From the NCBI RefSeq assembly GCF_900100395.1, contig NZ_FNFB01000029.1:29259-93258 (forward strand): DNA of 64,000 bases, read 5' to 3'. This DNA comes from Nonomuraea maritima. GTDB lineage: Bacteria > Actinomycetota > Actinomycetes > Streptosporangiales > Streptosporangiaceae. Made by a program: the position numbers and the translations under genes. Under the pieces are notes generated by a model. It was not told where the DNA came from. It did not search any database and was given only the letters and a program-made list of their open reading frames with translations. How positions within the stretch are numbered: position 1 is the stretch's first letter; every line of letters starts with the position of its first letter. Below are positions 1-8,498 of the stretch, piece after piece.

Positions 1-1809
1 ATCAGGTTCGCCGGTGACTCCGGCGACGGCATGCAGCTCACCGGCGATCGCTTCACGGCCGGCACGGCCGAGTTCGGCAACGACCTCTCGACCCTGCCCA
101 ACTTCCCTGCCGAGATCCGCGCACCCGCAGGCACCCTGCCCGGAGTGTCGAGCTTCCAGCTCCACTTCGCCGACCACGACATCCTCACGCCCGGCGACGC
201 GCCGAACGTGCTAGTGGCCATGAACCCCGCGGCGCTGAAGGCCAACCTGCCCGACCTGCCGCGGGGCGCGGACATCATCGCGAACACCGACGAGTTCACC
301 AAGCGCAACCTGCAGAAGGTCGGCTACGCCGCCAACCCGCTGGAGGACGACTCGCTGCGCGAGTGGCGGGTGCACGCGGTGCCGCTGACGTCCCTGACCG
401 TCAAGGCCCTCGAGGACTTCGACCTGTCCAAGAAGGACGCCGAGCGGTCGAAGAACATGTTCGCCCTCGGCCTGCTGTCGTGGCTCTACCACCGGCCCAC
501 CGAGCACACGATCTCGTTCCTCGAGCAGAAGTTCGCCAAGAAGCCCGACATCGCCAAGGCCAACATCGCGGCCTTCCAGGCGGGCTGGAACTACGGCGAG
601 ACCACCGAGTCCTTCTCGGTCTCGTACGAGGTCAAGCCGGCCCGGCTGGCGCCCGGCGTCTACCGCAACATCTCCGGCAACCAGGCCCTCGCCTACGGCC
701 TGATCGCGGCGAGCGTGCAGGCGAAGCTGCCGCTGTTCCTGGGGTCGTACCCGATCACCCCGGCCAGCGACATCCTGCACGAGCTGTCGCGGCACAAGCA
801 GTTCGGCGTGCGGACCTTCCAGGCCGAGGACGAGATCGCGGGCGTCGGCGCGGCGCTCGGCGCCGCGTTCGGCGGAGCGCTCGGCGTGACCACGACCTCC
901 GGCCCCGGCGTGGCGCTTAAGGCCGAGACGATCGGCCTCGCGGTCACCACCGAGCTGCCGCTGATCGTCGTGGACGTGCAGCGCGCCGGTCCGAGCACCG
1001 GCATGCCGACCAAGACCGAGCAGACCGACCTGCTGATGGCCATGTTCGGCCGCAACGGCGAGTCGCCGGTGCCGATCGTGGCGCCGATGTCGCCGAGCGA
1101 CTGCTTCGACGCGGCCGTCGAGGCGGCCCGGATCGCGGTCAAGTACCGCACGCCGGTCATGCTGCTGTCGGACGGCTACCTGGCCAACGGCTCGGAGCCG
1201 TGGCGACTGCCCGACGTGTCGGAACTGCCCGACATCTCGCAGAGTTTCACCACCGAGCCCAACGGCGAGGACGGCGTTTTCCTGCCGTACAAGCGTGACA
1301 GCGAGACGCTCGCGCGCCCGTGGGCCATCCCCGGCACGGCCGGGCTCGAGCACCGCATCGGCGGCATCGAGAAGGCCGACGGCACCGGCAACATCTCCTA
1401 CGACCCCGACAACCACGACCTGATGGTCCGCACGCGCGCCGCCAAGATCGCCGGCATCGACGTGCCCGACCTCGAGGTCGACGACCCCGACGGCGACGCG
1501 AACGTGCTCGTCATCGGCTGGGGCTCGACGTACGGGCCGATCGCCGCGGCGGTACGGCGCATCAGGAACGCCGGCGGCAAGGTCGCCCAGGCCCACCTGC
1601 GCCACCTCAACCCGCTGCCCGCCAACACCGGCGACGTACTCAAGCGCTACGACAAGGTGCTGCTGCCGGAGATCAACCTCGGCCAGCTCGCCCTGCTGCT
1701 GCGGGCGAGGTTCCTCGTCGACGTGATCAGCTACAACCGTGTGCGCGGGCTCCCGTTCAAGGCCGAGGAGCTGGCCGGAGTCATCCAGGACGTGATCGAC
1801 AGTGACTGA
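1..1809 (+). CDS. korA: 2-oxoacid:ferredoxin oxidoreductase, alpha subunit with fused gamma domain (5' partial)
   Basis: This subunit takes part in oxidative decarboxylation of a 2-oxoacid, probably 2-oxoglutarate, to acyl-CoA with ferredoxin as acceptor. The reading frame is open from base 1 (IRFAGDSGDGMQLTGDRF), so the true start lies upstream. The first ~190 residues are the gamma domain, beginning with the G-x-x-G-x-G loop. The pyrimidine-binding alpha domain follows (about residue 210 on: GNQALAYG, GSYPITPAS, TTSGPGVALKAE), then a C-terminal transketolase-like domain (VLVIGWGSTYGPI). Its stop overlaps the GTG start of korB by 8 bp, so the two subunits are translationally coupled. Substrate choice is inferred from family; pyruvate cannot be excluded. 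Confidence 0.93.
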   Translation: MRFAGDSGDGMQLTGDRFTAGTAEFGNDLSTLPNFPAEIRAPAGTLPGVSSFQLHFADHDILTPGDAPNVLVAMNPAALKANLPDLPRGADIIANTDEFTKRNLQKVGYAANPLEDDSLREWRVHAVPLTSLTVKALEDFDLSKKDAERSKNMFALGLLSWLYHRPTEHTISFLEQKFAKKPDIAKANIAAFQAGWNYGETTESFSVSYEVKPARLAPGVYRNISGNQALAYGLIAASVQAKLPLFLGSYPITPASDILHELSRHKQFGVRTFQAEDEIAGVGAALGAAFGGALGVTTTSGPGVALKAETIGLAVTTELPLIVVDVQRAGPSTGMPTKTEQTDLLMAMFGRNGESPVPIVAPMSPSDCFDAAVEAARIAVKYRTPVMLLSDGYLANGSEPWRLPDVSELPDISQSFTTEPNGEDGVFLPYKRDSETLARPWAIPGTAGLEHRIGGIEKADGTGNISYDPDNHDLMVRTRAAKIAGIDVPDLEVDDPDGDANVLVIGWGSTYGPIAAAVRRIRNAGGKVAQAHLRHLNPLPANTGDVLKRYDKVLLPEINLGQLALLLRARFLVDVISYNRVRGLPFKAEELAGVIQDVIDSD

Positions 1810-2848
1810 GCTCGTCAACGGGAAGGGCCTCACGCTCGTCCCCAAGACCGACGTGAAGCAGACCCTGAAGGACTTCAAGTCCGACCAGGAAGTGCGCTGG
1901 TGCCCGGGATGCGGTGACTACGCGATCCTCGCCGCGGTGCAGAGCTTCCTGCCGGAACTGGGGCTCAGGCGCGAGAACATCGTGTTCGTGTCGGGCATCG
2001 GCTGCTCGTCGCGGTTCCCGTACTACCTCAACACGTACGGGTTCCACTCGATCCACGGGCGGGCGCCGGCGATCGCGACCGGCCTCGCGGCCTCGCGGCC
2101 CGACCTGAGCGTCTGGGTGATCACCGGTGACGGTGACGCGCTGTCGATCGGCGGCAACCACCTGATCCACGCGCTGCGCCGCAACGTCAACCTGAACATC
2201 CTGCTGTTCAACAACAGGATCTACGGCCTGACGAAGGGCCAGTACTCGCCCACGTCCGAAGTCGGCAAGATCACCAAGTCGACGCCGATGGGGTCGCTGG
2301 ACAAGCCGTTCAACCCGATCTCGCTGGCCATCGGCGCCGAGGCGTCGTTCGTGGCCCGCACCATCGACTCCGACCGCAAGCACCTGCAGTCGGTGCTGCG
2401 CGAGGCGACCGCTCACCGCGGCACGTCGCTGGTCGAGATCTACCAGAACTGCAACATCTTCAACGACAACGCCTTCGAGCAGTTGAAGGACCCCGACGTC
2501 CGCGACGACATCACGCTGCGGCTCGAGCACGGTCAGCCGATCGCGAGCGCCTCGAAGGCGGTCGTGCGCGGCGCGAACGGCACGCTCGAGGTCGTCCCCC
2601 GCGATGGCCTGAGCGACGACCAGATCCTCGTGCACGACGCCCACAACCCCGACCCGTCGGTGGCGTTCGCGCTGAGCAGGCTGGACGAGCCGGCGTTCGA
2701 GCACGTCCCGATCGGCATCTTCCGCAGCGTCGACCGTCCGTCCTACGACACGCTCATGGCCCAGCAGCTCGACGACGCCGCCGCCCAGAAGGGCCCCGGC
2801 GACCTGAACGAGCTCCTCATGGGCGGCGACACCTGGCGCATCGGCTGA
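1802..2848 (+). CDS. korB: 2-oxoacid:ferredoxin oxidoreductase, beta (TPP-binding) subunit
   Basis: The 348-residue beta subunit binds thiamine diphosphate and one iron-sulfur cluster. Visible signatures are WCPGCGDYAIL near residue 31, GIGCSSRFPYY, and the TPP motif VITGDGDALSIGGNH followed by the conserved NNRIYGLTKGQYSPTS stretch. The GTG start overlaps the korA stop and the length matches the family. This two-subunit form is typical of actinobacteria and functions with ferredoxin in the cytoplasm. A hairpin directly after the stop probably ends the operon. Confidence 0.95.
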   Translation: MTELVNGKGLTLVPKTDVKQTLKDFKSDQEVRWCPGCGDYAILAAVQSFLPELGLRRENIVFVSGIGCSSRFPYYLNTYGFHSIHGRAPAIATGLAASRPDLSVWVITGDGDALSIGGNHLIHALRRNVNLNILLFNNRIYGLTKGQYSPTSEVGKITKSTPMGSLDKPFNPISLAIGAEASFVARTIDSDRKHLQSVLREATAHRGTSLVEIYQNCNIFNDNAFEQLKDPDVRDDITLRLEHGQPIASASKAVVRGANGTLEVVPRDGLSDDQILVHDAHNPDPSVAFALSRLDEPAFEHVPIGIFRSVDRPSYDTLMAQQLDDAAAQKGPGDLNELLMGGDTWRIG

Positions 2849-2851
2849 CCT

Positions 2852-2888
2852 CAGGGGGAGCCGCCGCATCCCGGCGGCGGCTCCCCTG
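2852..2888. terminator. Strong GC hairpin between korB and the convergent aminotransferase gene
   Basis: An inverted repeat with arms of about 14 bp (GGGGAGCCGCCG paired with CGGCGGCTCCCC) and a short loop fills the 40 bp between two convergent genes. No T-tract follows on either strand, as is common in high-GC actinomycetes. It could terminate transcription from both sides. Confidence 0.7.
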
Positions 2889-4238
2889 TCAGCGCAGCTG
2901 ACGTGGTTCCGCCGTGCTGCGGAGTGCGGGCGCGACCGGTCGGCCCTTGAGGAAGCCGGTGACGCCGCCCGCGTCGAGCGCCTTGCCGTACACCACCAGA
3001 GCCTCGCGTACGGCCTCGACGGTGTGCGCCACGTCGCCTGTCGTGTGCGCCGCCGAGACGACGAACGACTGGCCGAGGACTCCACGCCTGAGCAGTTCCT
3101 GGATGAACAGGGTGCGGTAGGCCTGCGACGGCCGGCCCTCGTGGTCGGCCGCGGTGAACACCAGGCACGACGGCCGCCCGACGGCGGCGACGTGATCTCG
3201 CACGCCCAGTTCGGCCGCCGCCGCGTTGACCCCCTCGGCGAGCGCGCGGCCCCGCTCCTCCATGACTGCGATGGGGTCCTCCTCCTCGTACGCCCGCACG
3301 ACCGCGCGGAAGGCCGTGAGGGAGACCCGGTCGGGCCCGTGCGTGGTGGACAGCAGGAAGACACGCGGCCGGTCGGCGCGCAGACCGCCGAGCTCCATGA
3401 GTTCCCGCCGGCCGGCGAGGGCGGAGACGGGAAAGCCGTTGCCCATGCCCTTGCCCCAGCACGACAGGTCAGGCGTGACGCCGTAGAGCGTCTGCGCGCC
3501 GCCCATGCCCCAGCGGAACCCGGTGATCGTCTCGTCGAACACGAGCACCGTGCCCTGCTCGTCGCAGAGCGCGCGCACGCTCTCCAGGTAGCCGGGCTCC
3601 GGCTCGGCGGTCGCGGTCGCCGGCTCCATGACGACGCACGCCACCTGCCGGTCGTGCCGCTCGAAGAGCGCGCGCAGCGAGTCGAGGTCGTTGTAGCGGA
3701 AGCGCAGGGTCAGCTCGCGGACGGCCGCGGGCACGCCGGCGTTCATCGCCACCGTGCCGATGAACCAGTCGGCCGTGGAGTAGAAGGGCTGGTCGCCGAT
3801 GGCCACGAGGTCGCGTCCGGTCGCCGCCCTGGCCAGCCGGACGGCGGCGGAGGTGGCGTCCGAGCTGTTCTTGGCGAACTTCACCATCTCGGCGCCGGGC
3901 ACGTGGCGCAGGAAGTCCTCGGCCGCCGACACCTCCAGGTCGGTCGGCCTGCTGAAGCTCAGCCCGTCGGCCAGCGCGGCGCGCACGGCCGCCAGCACCG
4001 GTTCGTACGCGTGCCCGAGCGTGACCGAGCGCAGGCCCATGCCGTACTCGACGTAGCAGTTCCCGTCCGCGTCCCATACCTTGGCGCCCGCGCCGCGTAC
4101 GAGCACCGGGGCCATGCCTTCGGGGTACTGGTCGCTGCCCCGGGCGTAGGTGTGCGCCCCTCCGGGGACCAGATCGTGCAGGCGGCTCTGCAGCCGCTCG
4201 GACTCGATGAACCCGGCATGCTCTCCTAACGGGACCAT
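2889..4238 (-). CDS. Glutamate-1-semialdehyde aminotransferase-like class III aminotransferase
   Basis: This 449-residue PLP enzyme belongs to aminotransferase class III, closest to glutamate-1-semialdehyde 2,1-aminomutase. Visible are the N-terminal LVPGGAHTYARG loop, the PLP ring-stacking FDETITGFRWG (D235), and the Schiff-base lysine K263 in CWGKGMGNGFPVSA. It is probably not the housekeeping hemL. It lies at the edge of an exopolysaccharide locus, where such paralogues commonly aminate a keto sugar or small acid, but the substrate is not evident. The ATG at 4238 has no proper Shine-Dalgarno sequence. A TATAGT box 7 bp upstream suggests a leaderless transcript. Confidence 0.85.
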   Translation of the reverse strand: MVPLGEHAGFIESERLQSRLHDLVPGGAHTYARGSDQYPEGMAPVLVRGAGAKVWDADGNCYVEYGMGLRSVTLGHAYEPVLAAVRAALADGLSFSRPTDLEVSAAEDFLRHVPGAEMVKFAKNSSDATSAAVRLARAATGRDLVAIGDQPFYSTADWFIGTVAMNAGVPAAVRELTLRFRYNDLDSLRALFERHDRQVACVVMEPATATAEPEPGYLESVRALCDEQGTVLVFDETITGFRWGMGGAQTLYGVTPDLSCWGKGMGNGFPVSALAGRRELMELGGLRADRPRVFLLSTTHGPDRVSLTAFRAVVRAYEEEDPIAVMEERGRALAEGVNAAAAELGVRDHVAAVGRPSCLVFTAADHEGRPSQAYRTLFIQELLRRGVLGQSFVVSAAHTTGDVAHTVEAVREALVVYGKALDAGGVTGFLKGRPVAPALRSTAEPRQLR

Positions 4239-4250
4239 TCCCCAACTATA
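4239..4250 (-). promoter_or_regulatory. Candidate -10 box (TATAGT) giving a leaderless mRNA for the aminotransferase
   Basis: On the minus strand TATAGT (4250-4245) ends 6 bases before the ATG at 4238. Transcription would therefore start at or within a base or two of the start codon. No convincing -35 hexamer sits at 16-18 bp. Leaderless genes are frequent in actinobacteria. Confidence 0.45.
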
Positions 4251-4728
4251 GGGATCAATGGCGACGCGTCATGGTAAAGACACCTAGGCGATCAGCCAGG
4301 ACAATGGCCTCGTGGTCCTCCACTGGCTGGTCCTGGTGTTACTCGTGCTCGCGGCGCCCGCCGGGCCGACCGCGAGCGCCCTCGCACCTTCGCCCACGCC
4401 GGTCGAGCACCTGACCGGCGAGCACCGGCCGGCCGAGGAGAACGGCGACGAGCGACTGTGCGCGCTGTCACGCGGCGCCCGACCCGCCCTCTCGTCCACC
4501 GCGCCGGGACGTGGCCCGGCCGCCGTTCACCGGCCGGCCCGTCCCTGCCCGCGCGCGGCACCCCGCCGCCGCGGTCGCAGGCCGCGCCGCCGCCATCGCC
4601 GGCAACGACGACCGGCCGGATCCGACCCAGAACGAGATCCGGATCCATCCGGGCCGCACTCCCCCCGCGCGCCGCCAGGAACGCTCTCTCCCCGCGTTCA
4701 CCCCCTGGTCCGACACTCTGGAGAGAGC
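4251..4728 (+). other. 490-bp intergenic stretch with a possible small secreted-protein ORF (GTG 4312), uncertain
   Basis: This is the longest stretch without a confident gene. A frame starting at GTG 4312 opens with a credible signal peptide (VLHWLVLVLLVLAAPAG, then ASA). It keeps actinomycete-like third-position GC to about 4480, then turns Arg/Pro-rich and runs without a stop into the SDR gene. A second frame (about 4511-4744) has coding-like composition downstream, ending WSDTLERACSAF. One explanation is a small secreted protein with a frameshift. Another is ordinary leader DNA. The SDR itself clearly begins at 4729, so an N-terminal fusion is unlikely. Confidence 0.3.
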
Positions 4729-5754
4729 ATGCAGCGCGTTCTGATCACCGGAGCCTCCGGTTTCATCGGCAACCACATGACCCGCCGCCTGCGCGACTTG
4801 CGGATCGAGGTCCACGCCGTCAGCCGGGCGCCGCGGGCTCCCCTGCACGGCGAGATCTGGCACCAGTGCGACCTACGCGACGAAGAGGCGACCTCGTCCC
4901 TGATGCGGGCGGTACGCCCCCAGGTCGTCTTCCACCTGGCCGGGGAGGTCACCGGCACGCGCGAGGTCGCGATGGTCCCCGAGACGCTGCGCGGCAACCT
5001 GCTGACCGCCGTCAACCTCCTGGTCTCCGCCACTCGCACGCCGGCCAAGCTGGTGTTCGCCGGTTCGGTCGAGGAGCCGCGCACCGGCTCGGCCGCGCCG
5101 CATTCCCCCTACTCCGCCGCCAAGCACGCGGCCACCGGCTACGCCATGCTCTTCCACCACCTCTGGAACGTGCCGGTGACGGTCCTGCGCATCGCCATGG
5201 TGTACGGCCCCGGCCAGGAGGACCTGAGCAAGCTGGTGCCGTACGTGGCCACCGAGCTGCTGCGGGGCCGGTCGCCGCAGGTGGGCAGCGGCACCCGGCT
5301 GGTCGACTGGGTCTTCGTCGACGACGTCGTGGACGCGCTGGTGGCCGCGGCGCTGAGCGACGCCGCCGACGGACGGGCCCTGGACGTCGGCAGCGGCAGC
5401 GGGACGTCGATCCGGGCCACCGTGGACCTCCTGCACCGGCTGGCGGGGACCGCCGTGGCGCCGATCTACGGGGCGATCGCCGACCGGGCACGTGACCGCG
5501 CCCACATCGCCGACGTGCGGCCGGCGGAGGAGACACTCGGGTGGCGGGCGGCCACGCCGCTGGCGGAGGGGCTGGCCCGGACGTTGCGCTGGTACGCGGA
5601 CCGGTTAACGCCCCACAACCTCACGCCCGCCGTCTCTGCGTCCGCCGTCCCCGCGTCCACCGTCCCGGCATCCACCGTCCCCGCGTCCACCGTCTGTGGG
5701 GCGCAGCCGGCGTTCCATGGGCCGTTCGACGAACCTGAACAGCAGCCACGCTAG
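4729..5754 (+). CDS. NAD-dependent epimerase/dehydratase (extended SDR) for a nucleotide sugar
   Basis: The 341-residue protein has the Rossmann nucleotide loop GASGFIGNHM at residues 7-16 and the catalytic YSAAK, with a downstream region (IAMVYGPGQED, WVFVDDVVDAL) typical of GDP/CDP-sugar 4,6-dehydratases and epimerases. The start is fixed by GGAGAGAGC directly before ATG 4729. It probably makes a deoxy or keto sugar for the adjacent EPS locus. The last ~45 residues are a low-complexity VPAST-repeat tail outside the SDR fold. They are encoded in DNA shared with the end of the convergent acyltransferase gene. Confidence 0.85.
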   Translation: MQRVLITGASGFIGNHMTRRLRDLRIEVHAVSRAPRAPLHGEIWHQCDLRDEEATSSLMRAVRPQVVFHLAGEVTGTREVAMVPETLRGNLLTAVNLLVSATRTPAKLVFAGSVEEPRTGSAAPHSPYSAAKHAATGYAMLFHHLWNVPVTVLRIAMVYGPGQEDLSKLVPYVATELLRGRSPQVGSGTRLVDWVFVDDVVDALVAAALSDAADGRALDVGSGSGTSIRATVDLLHRLAGTAVAPIYGAIADRARDRAHIADVRPAEETLGWRAATPLAEGLARTLRWYADRLTPHNLTPAVSASAVPASTVPASTVPASTVCGAQPAFHGPFDEPEQQPR

Positions 5755-6774
5755 GCCGACGCTCACCAGCAACATGCCGGCCGACACCGCGACCACGGCC
5801 ACCACGTGCAGATCGTCGCCGACGAGCCTGGTGCCCAGCCGGATCACCGGCTGGTGCACCAGGTAGAAGGCGAAGGAGATCTCGCCGAGCCGGACCAGCG
5901 CGGGGCGCCGCAGCAGGCCGCGCCCGCGCCGGGCGTCGGCGGCGGCGAGCGCGGCGACCAGCAGGGCCAGCGGGCCGACCATCCAGGCCACCCAGCCCCA
6001 GGGCGGAGGCACGTGTCCGGCGGCGAAGTAGGCCACGGCCACGAGACCCGCCGAGACGCCCACCCCGGGCCCACGCCAGTGCCCGTCGCGGACCATCAGC
6101 GCGAGGCAGATCCCGAGGGCGAACTCCAGCAGCCGGGTCACCGGGAAGATCGCGACGAACCAGTACGCGCGCGGCTCCGGCATGAGCACGGCCACGGCGG
6201 AGACCGCCCACACGCCGCCCACCAGACCCACGACCAGCAGCCACCGCCGCCGCTCGGGAACCCTCCGGACCAGGGCGAGCAGCCACGGGAAGACGGCGTA
6301 GAAGAACACCTCACAGGCCAGCGACCAGGCCGGGGTGTTGACGGCGAAGTAGTACGCCTCGTCGGGCACCCACGACTGCAGCAGGACGAGACCGGCCAGC
6401 GCGGGCCCGGCCGACAGTTCGTGGCCGACCAGCGCCAGTGACGCCAGCACGCACAACCAGGTCACCACGTGGACGGGCACGACCCGGGCGATCCGCCGGC
6501 GCCAGAAGGGCACCGGGCGGTCACCTGGACGGGCCGACCAGGTGAGCACCAGCCCGGACAGGACGAAGAACAGCGACACCCCCGAGGCGCCCCCGCCGAA
6601 CAACACGTCGAGCGCCTGGACGAAGCCGGGATCGCCGGTCATCGTCTGATTGGTCAGCAGATGGAAGCCAAACACGCCGAAGGCCGCCAGCCAGCGCAGG
6701 CCCGTCAGGGACGCCAAGCGTCGCGGGGCAGCTTCCTCCGCGTTCACGACAGCACCAAGCGCCCGCTGCTCCAT
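5605..6774 (-). CDS. Acyltransferase family 3 (OafA/YrhL-like) membrane protein
   Basis: This 389-residue integral membrane O-acyltransferase begins, after a short leader, with the family motif LTGLRWLAAFGVFGFHLL, followed by about ten hydrophobic segments, SLFFVLSGLVLTW and SLACEVFFYAVFPWLL. Such proteins acetylate or acylate sugar hydroxyls of envelope polysaccharides. ATG 6774 is preferred over the TTG at 6801 because a GGGCGGGGGC purine-rich stretch precedes it. The C-terminus is an odd DGGRGDGG repeat tail. The last 150 bp overlap the convergent SDR gene, and the 165 bp before the start are a divergent promoter region shared with the deacetylase operon. Confidence 0.88.
   Translation of the reverse strand: MEQRALGAVVNAEEAAPRRLASLTGLRWLAAFGVFGFHLLTNQTMTGDPGFVQALDVLFGGGASGVSLFFVLSGLVLTWSARPGDRPVPFWRRRIARVVPVHVVTWLCVLASLALVGHELSAGPALAGLVLLQSWVPDEAYYFAVNTPAWSLACEVFFYAVFPWLLALVRRVPERRRWLLVVGLVGGVWAVSAVAVLMPEPRAYWFVAIFPVTRLLEFALGICLALMVRDGHWRGPGVGVSAGLVAVAYFAAGHVPPPWGWVAWMVGPLALLVAALAAADARRGRGLLRRPALVRLGEISFAFYLVHQPVIRLGTRLVGDDLHVVAVVAVSAGMLLVSVGLAWLLFRFVERPMERRLRPTDGGRGDGGCRDGGRGDGGRRDGGREVVGR
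5638..5697. repeat. 15-bp tandem repeat (4 copies) shared by two convergent gene ends
   Basis: Four near-identical 15-bp units based on GCGTCCACCGTCCCC lie head to tail, with a degenerate fifth unit just upstream at 5623-5637. On the plus strand they encode VPAST repeats at the end of the SDR. On the minus strand they encode the Gly/Asp/Arg-rich tail of the acyltransferase. Copy-number change by slippage would alter both proteins in frame at once. Confidence 0.9.
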
Positions 6775-6890
6775 GCGCCCCCGCCCTCTGCCGGAACCCA
6801 AGCTCGTTCACGTTAGACGTGCGCAAAAGCTTGTGCAACAGCTCAGGATGGCCGGAAACGGTCATGACGCGATGTAACGCAGCGACCGTT

Positions 6891-6939
6891 TTGGAACGAT
6901 ACTGATCGCGACGGCTGCCACTAGAGAGGTCGGGGGACA
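6891..6939 (+). promoter_or_regulatory. Putative promoter region of the deacetylase-glycosyltransferase operon
   Basis: TTGGAACGATAC at 6891 lies 49 bp before the TTG start. A related TTGGAACGGATC occurs on the minus strand at 30453-30442 upstream of the phosphoglycosyl transferase. GGAAC resembles an ECF-sigma -35 box, but no matching -10 is seen. A purine-rich GAGAGG sequence precedes the start codon. Confidence 0.3.
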
Positions 6940-7605
6940 TTGACCCGTTCGGTCCTCAACCTGACAGTCCACGGCATCGGCGAACCACTCCGGGAACTCG
7001 ACCCCGGAGAGGACGCGACGTGGGTCAGCGTCGAGCAGTTCGAGCAGGTCCTCGACGAGATCAAGGACCGGCCGGAGGTCCGGCTCACCTTCGACGACGG
7101 CAACGACTCCGACCTGCGGATCGGGCTGCCCGCGCTGCTGGAGCGGGGACTGCGCGCGGAGTTCTTCGTGCTGGCCGGCAGACTCGGCGAGCCGGCCAGG
7201 CTGGACGCCGACGGCGTGCGGGAGCTGGTCCGGCAGGGCATGCGCGTCGGCTCGCACGGCTGGGCCCACCGCGACTGGCGGCGCCTCGCGCCAGGACAGG
7301 AGACCGAGGAACTGCGGCTGTCCGCCGAGGTGCTGGGCGAGCTGTCCGGCGAGCCGGTCAGCAGGGTCGCCATCCCGTTCGGCTCGTACGACCGGCGGGT
7401 CCTCGCGCGGTTACGGCGGGCGGGGGTCAGCCTCGCCTACACCAGCGACGGCGGCCGGGCCCGCGCGGACTCCTGGCTCCAGCCGCGTACCAGCCTGCAC
7501 CGCGGCATCGGCCCCGGCTGGGCGACCGAACTGCTGGAGGTCAGCCGTTCCGCGAGGACGCGGACCAGGAAACTGGTCTCCCGGACGATCAAGCGTCTGC
7601 GCTGA
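6940..7605 (+). CDS. Polysaccharide deacetylase (NodB-homology, CE4) family protein
   Basis: The 221-residue protein has the three CE4 motifs: TFDDGNDSD (metal-binding Asp and catalytic base), HGWAH (the H-x3-H metal pair) and IPFGSYD. It should remove N- or O-acetyl groups from a polysaccharide or lipid-linked sugar. No signal peptide or membrane segment is visible, so it may act in the cytoplasm on an intermediate. That is unusual for CE4 but common within EPS loci. It begins with TTG after a GAGAGG-type ribosome site, and its TGA overlaps the next ATG by one base. Confidence 0.85.
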   Translation: MTRSVLNLTVHGIGEPLRELDPGEDATWVSVEQFEQVLDEIKDRPEVRLTFDDGNDSDLRIGLPALLERGLRAEFFVLAGRLGEPARLDADGVRELVRQGMRVGSHGWAHRDWRRLAPGQETEELRLSAEVLGELSGEPVSRVAIPFGSYDRRVLARLRRAGVSLAYTSDGGRARADSWLQPRTSLHRGIGPGWATELLEVSRSARTRTRKLVSRTIKRLR

Positions 7606-8495
7606 TGACACGGACAGCGGTCGTCATCGTCAGCTACAACAGCGCCGAGGTGCTGAAGGACTGCCTCGGCTCGCTGCCCCGGGACCTCGCCGCGGTGGTG
7701 GTCGCCGACAACGCCTCCCGTGACGACTCCGTGGGGGTGGCCGAGGCGGCCGGGTGCCGGGTCGTGCGGATGGGACGCAACGCCGGATACGCGGCGGCGA
7801 TCAACGCGGCGGTCGCGACGCTCGACCTCGACGCCGTCGACGCGGTGCTGGTGCTCAACCCGGACTGCCGCCTCGCGCCGGGTTCGCTGCCCGTGCTGGC
7901 GAGCGCTCTGGACCGTCCCGGGTGCGGGATCGCCGTACCGAAACTCGTCAACCCGGACGGCTCGCTGCAACCGTCGCTGCGCCGGGCGCCCACCGTCACG
8001 CGGGCGCTGGCGCAGGCGGTGCTCGGCGGCACGCTGGCCGGGCGGCTGGGCGGGCTGGGCGAGCTGGTCACCGACCCGGCGGCGTACGAACGACCCGGCC
8101 CGGCGGCCTGGGCCACCGGCGCCGCCATGCTCGTCGCCACCCCGCTGGTCCGGGCGGCCGGCCCGTGGGAGGAGTCCTTCCTGCTCTACAGCGAGGAGAC
8201 GGAGTACGCGATGCGCGCCGCCGACCTGGGCTGGAGCCTCTGGTACGAGCCCGAGGCGGTCTTCGAGCACATCGGCGGCGAGTCCGACACCAGCCCGATG
8301 CTGGCCGCGCTGATCGCGGTCAACCGGGTCAGGTTGTTCCGCGACAGGACCGGTCCGGTGCGCGGTGCCGCCTACTTCGCCGCCGTGCTCCTGGGCGAGG
8401 CGGTCAGGGCGCTGCGCGGGCAGCATACGGCGCGCGCCGCGCTGGTGGCCCTGGTGCGGCCGGCGCGCCGTCTGCGGAAGCTGCCGGGGGGCTGA
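7605..8495 (+). CDS. Family 2 glycosyltransferase, rhamnosyltransferase-like
   Basis: This 296-residue GT-A enzyme resembles WbbL-type rhamnosyltransferases. Visible are VVIVSYNSAEVL, the nucleotide-sugar loop VVADNASRDDS, the DxD-equivalent VLNPDCRL, and WATGAAML followed by SEETEYAMRA. With the dTDP-rhamnose genes 18 kb away in the same locus, dTDP-L-rhamnose is a reasonable donor. It is the second gene of a four-gene operon, starting inside the stop of the deacetylase gene. Confidence 0.88.
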   Translation: MTRTAVVIVSYNSAEVLKDCLGSLPRDLAAVVVADNASRDDSVGVAEAAGCRVVRMGRNAGYAAAINAAVATLDLDAVDAVLVLNPDCRLAPGSLPVLASALDRPGCGIAVPKLVNPDGSLQPSLRRAPTVTRALAQAVLGGTLAGRLGGLGELVTDPAAYERPGPAAWATGAAMLVATPLVRAAGPWEESFLLYSEETEYAMRAADLGWSLWYEPEAVFEHIGGESDTSPMLAALIAVNRVRLFRDRTGPVRGAAYFAAVLLGEAVRALRGQHTARAALVALVRPARRLRKLPGG

Positions 8496-8498
8496 CAC

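Noticed and set aside
211..1878. Long antisense reading frame opposite korA (555 codons)
   Set aside because: Arg/Val/Gly/Asp-rich composition with no motifs. It mirrors korA and reflects the strong GC bias at codon position 3; korA itself has unmistakable family motifs.
1781..3364. Long minus-strand frame covering the ends of korB and the aminotransferase
   Set aside because: No motif; overlaps two clear genes in other frames and has shadow-like composition.
4312..5754. SDR with a 139-residue N-terminal extension
   Set aside because: The extension is Arg/Pro-rich with a signal peptide in front of a cytoplasmic Rossmann fold, while a strong ribosome site precedes ATG 4729.
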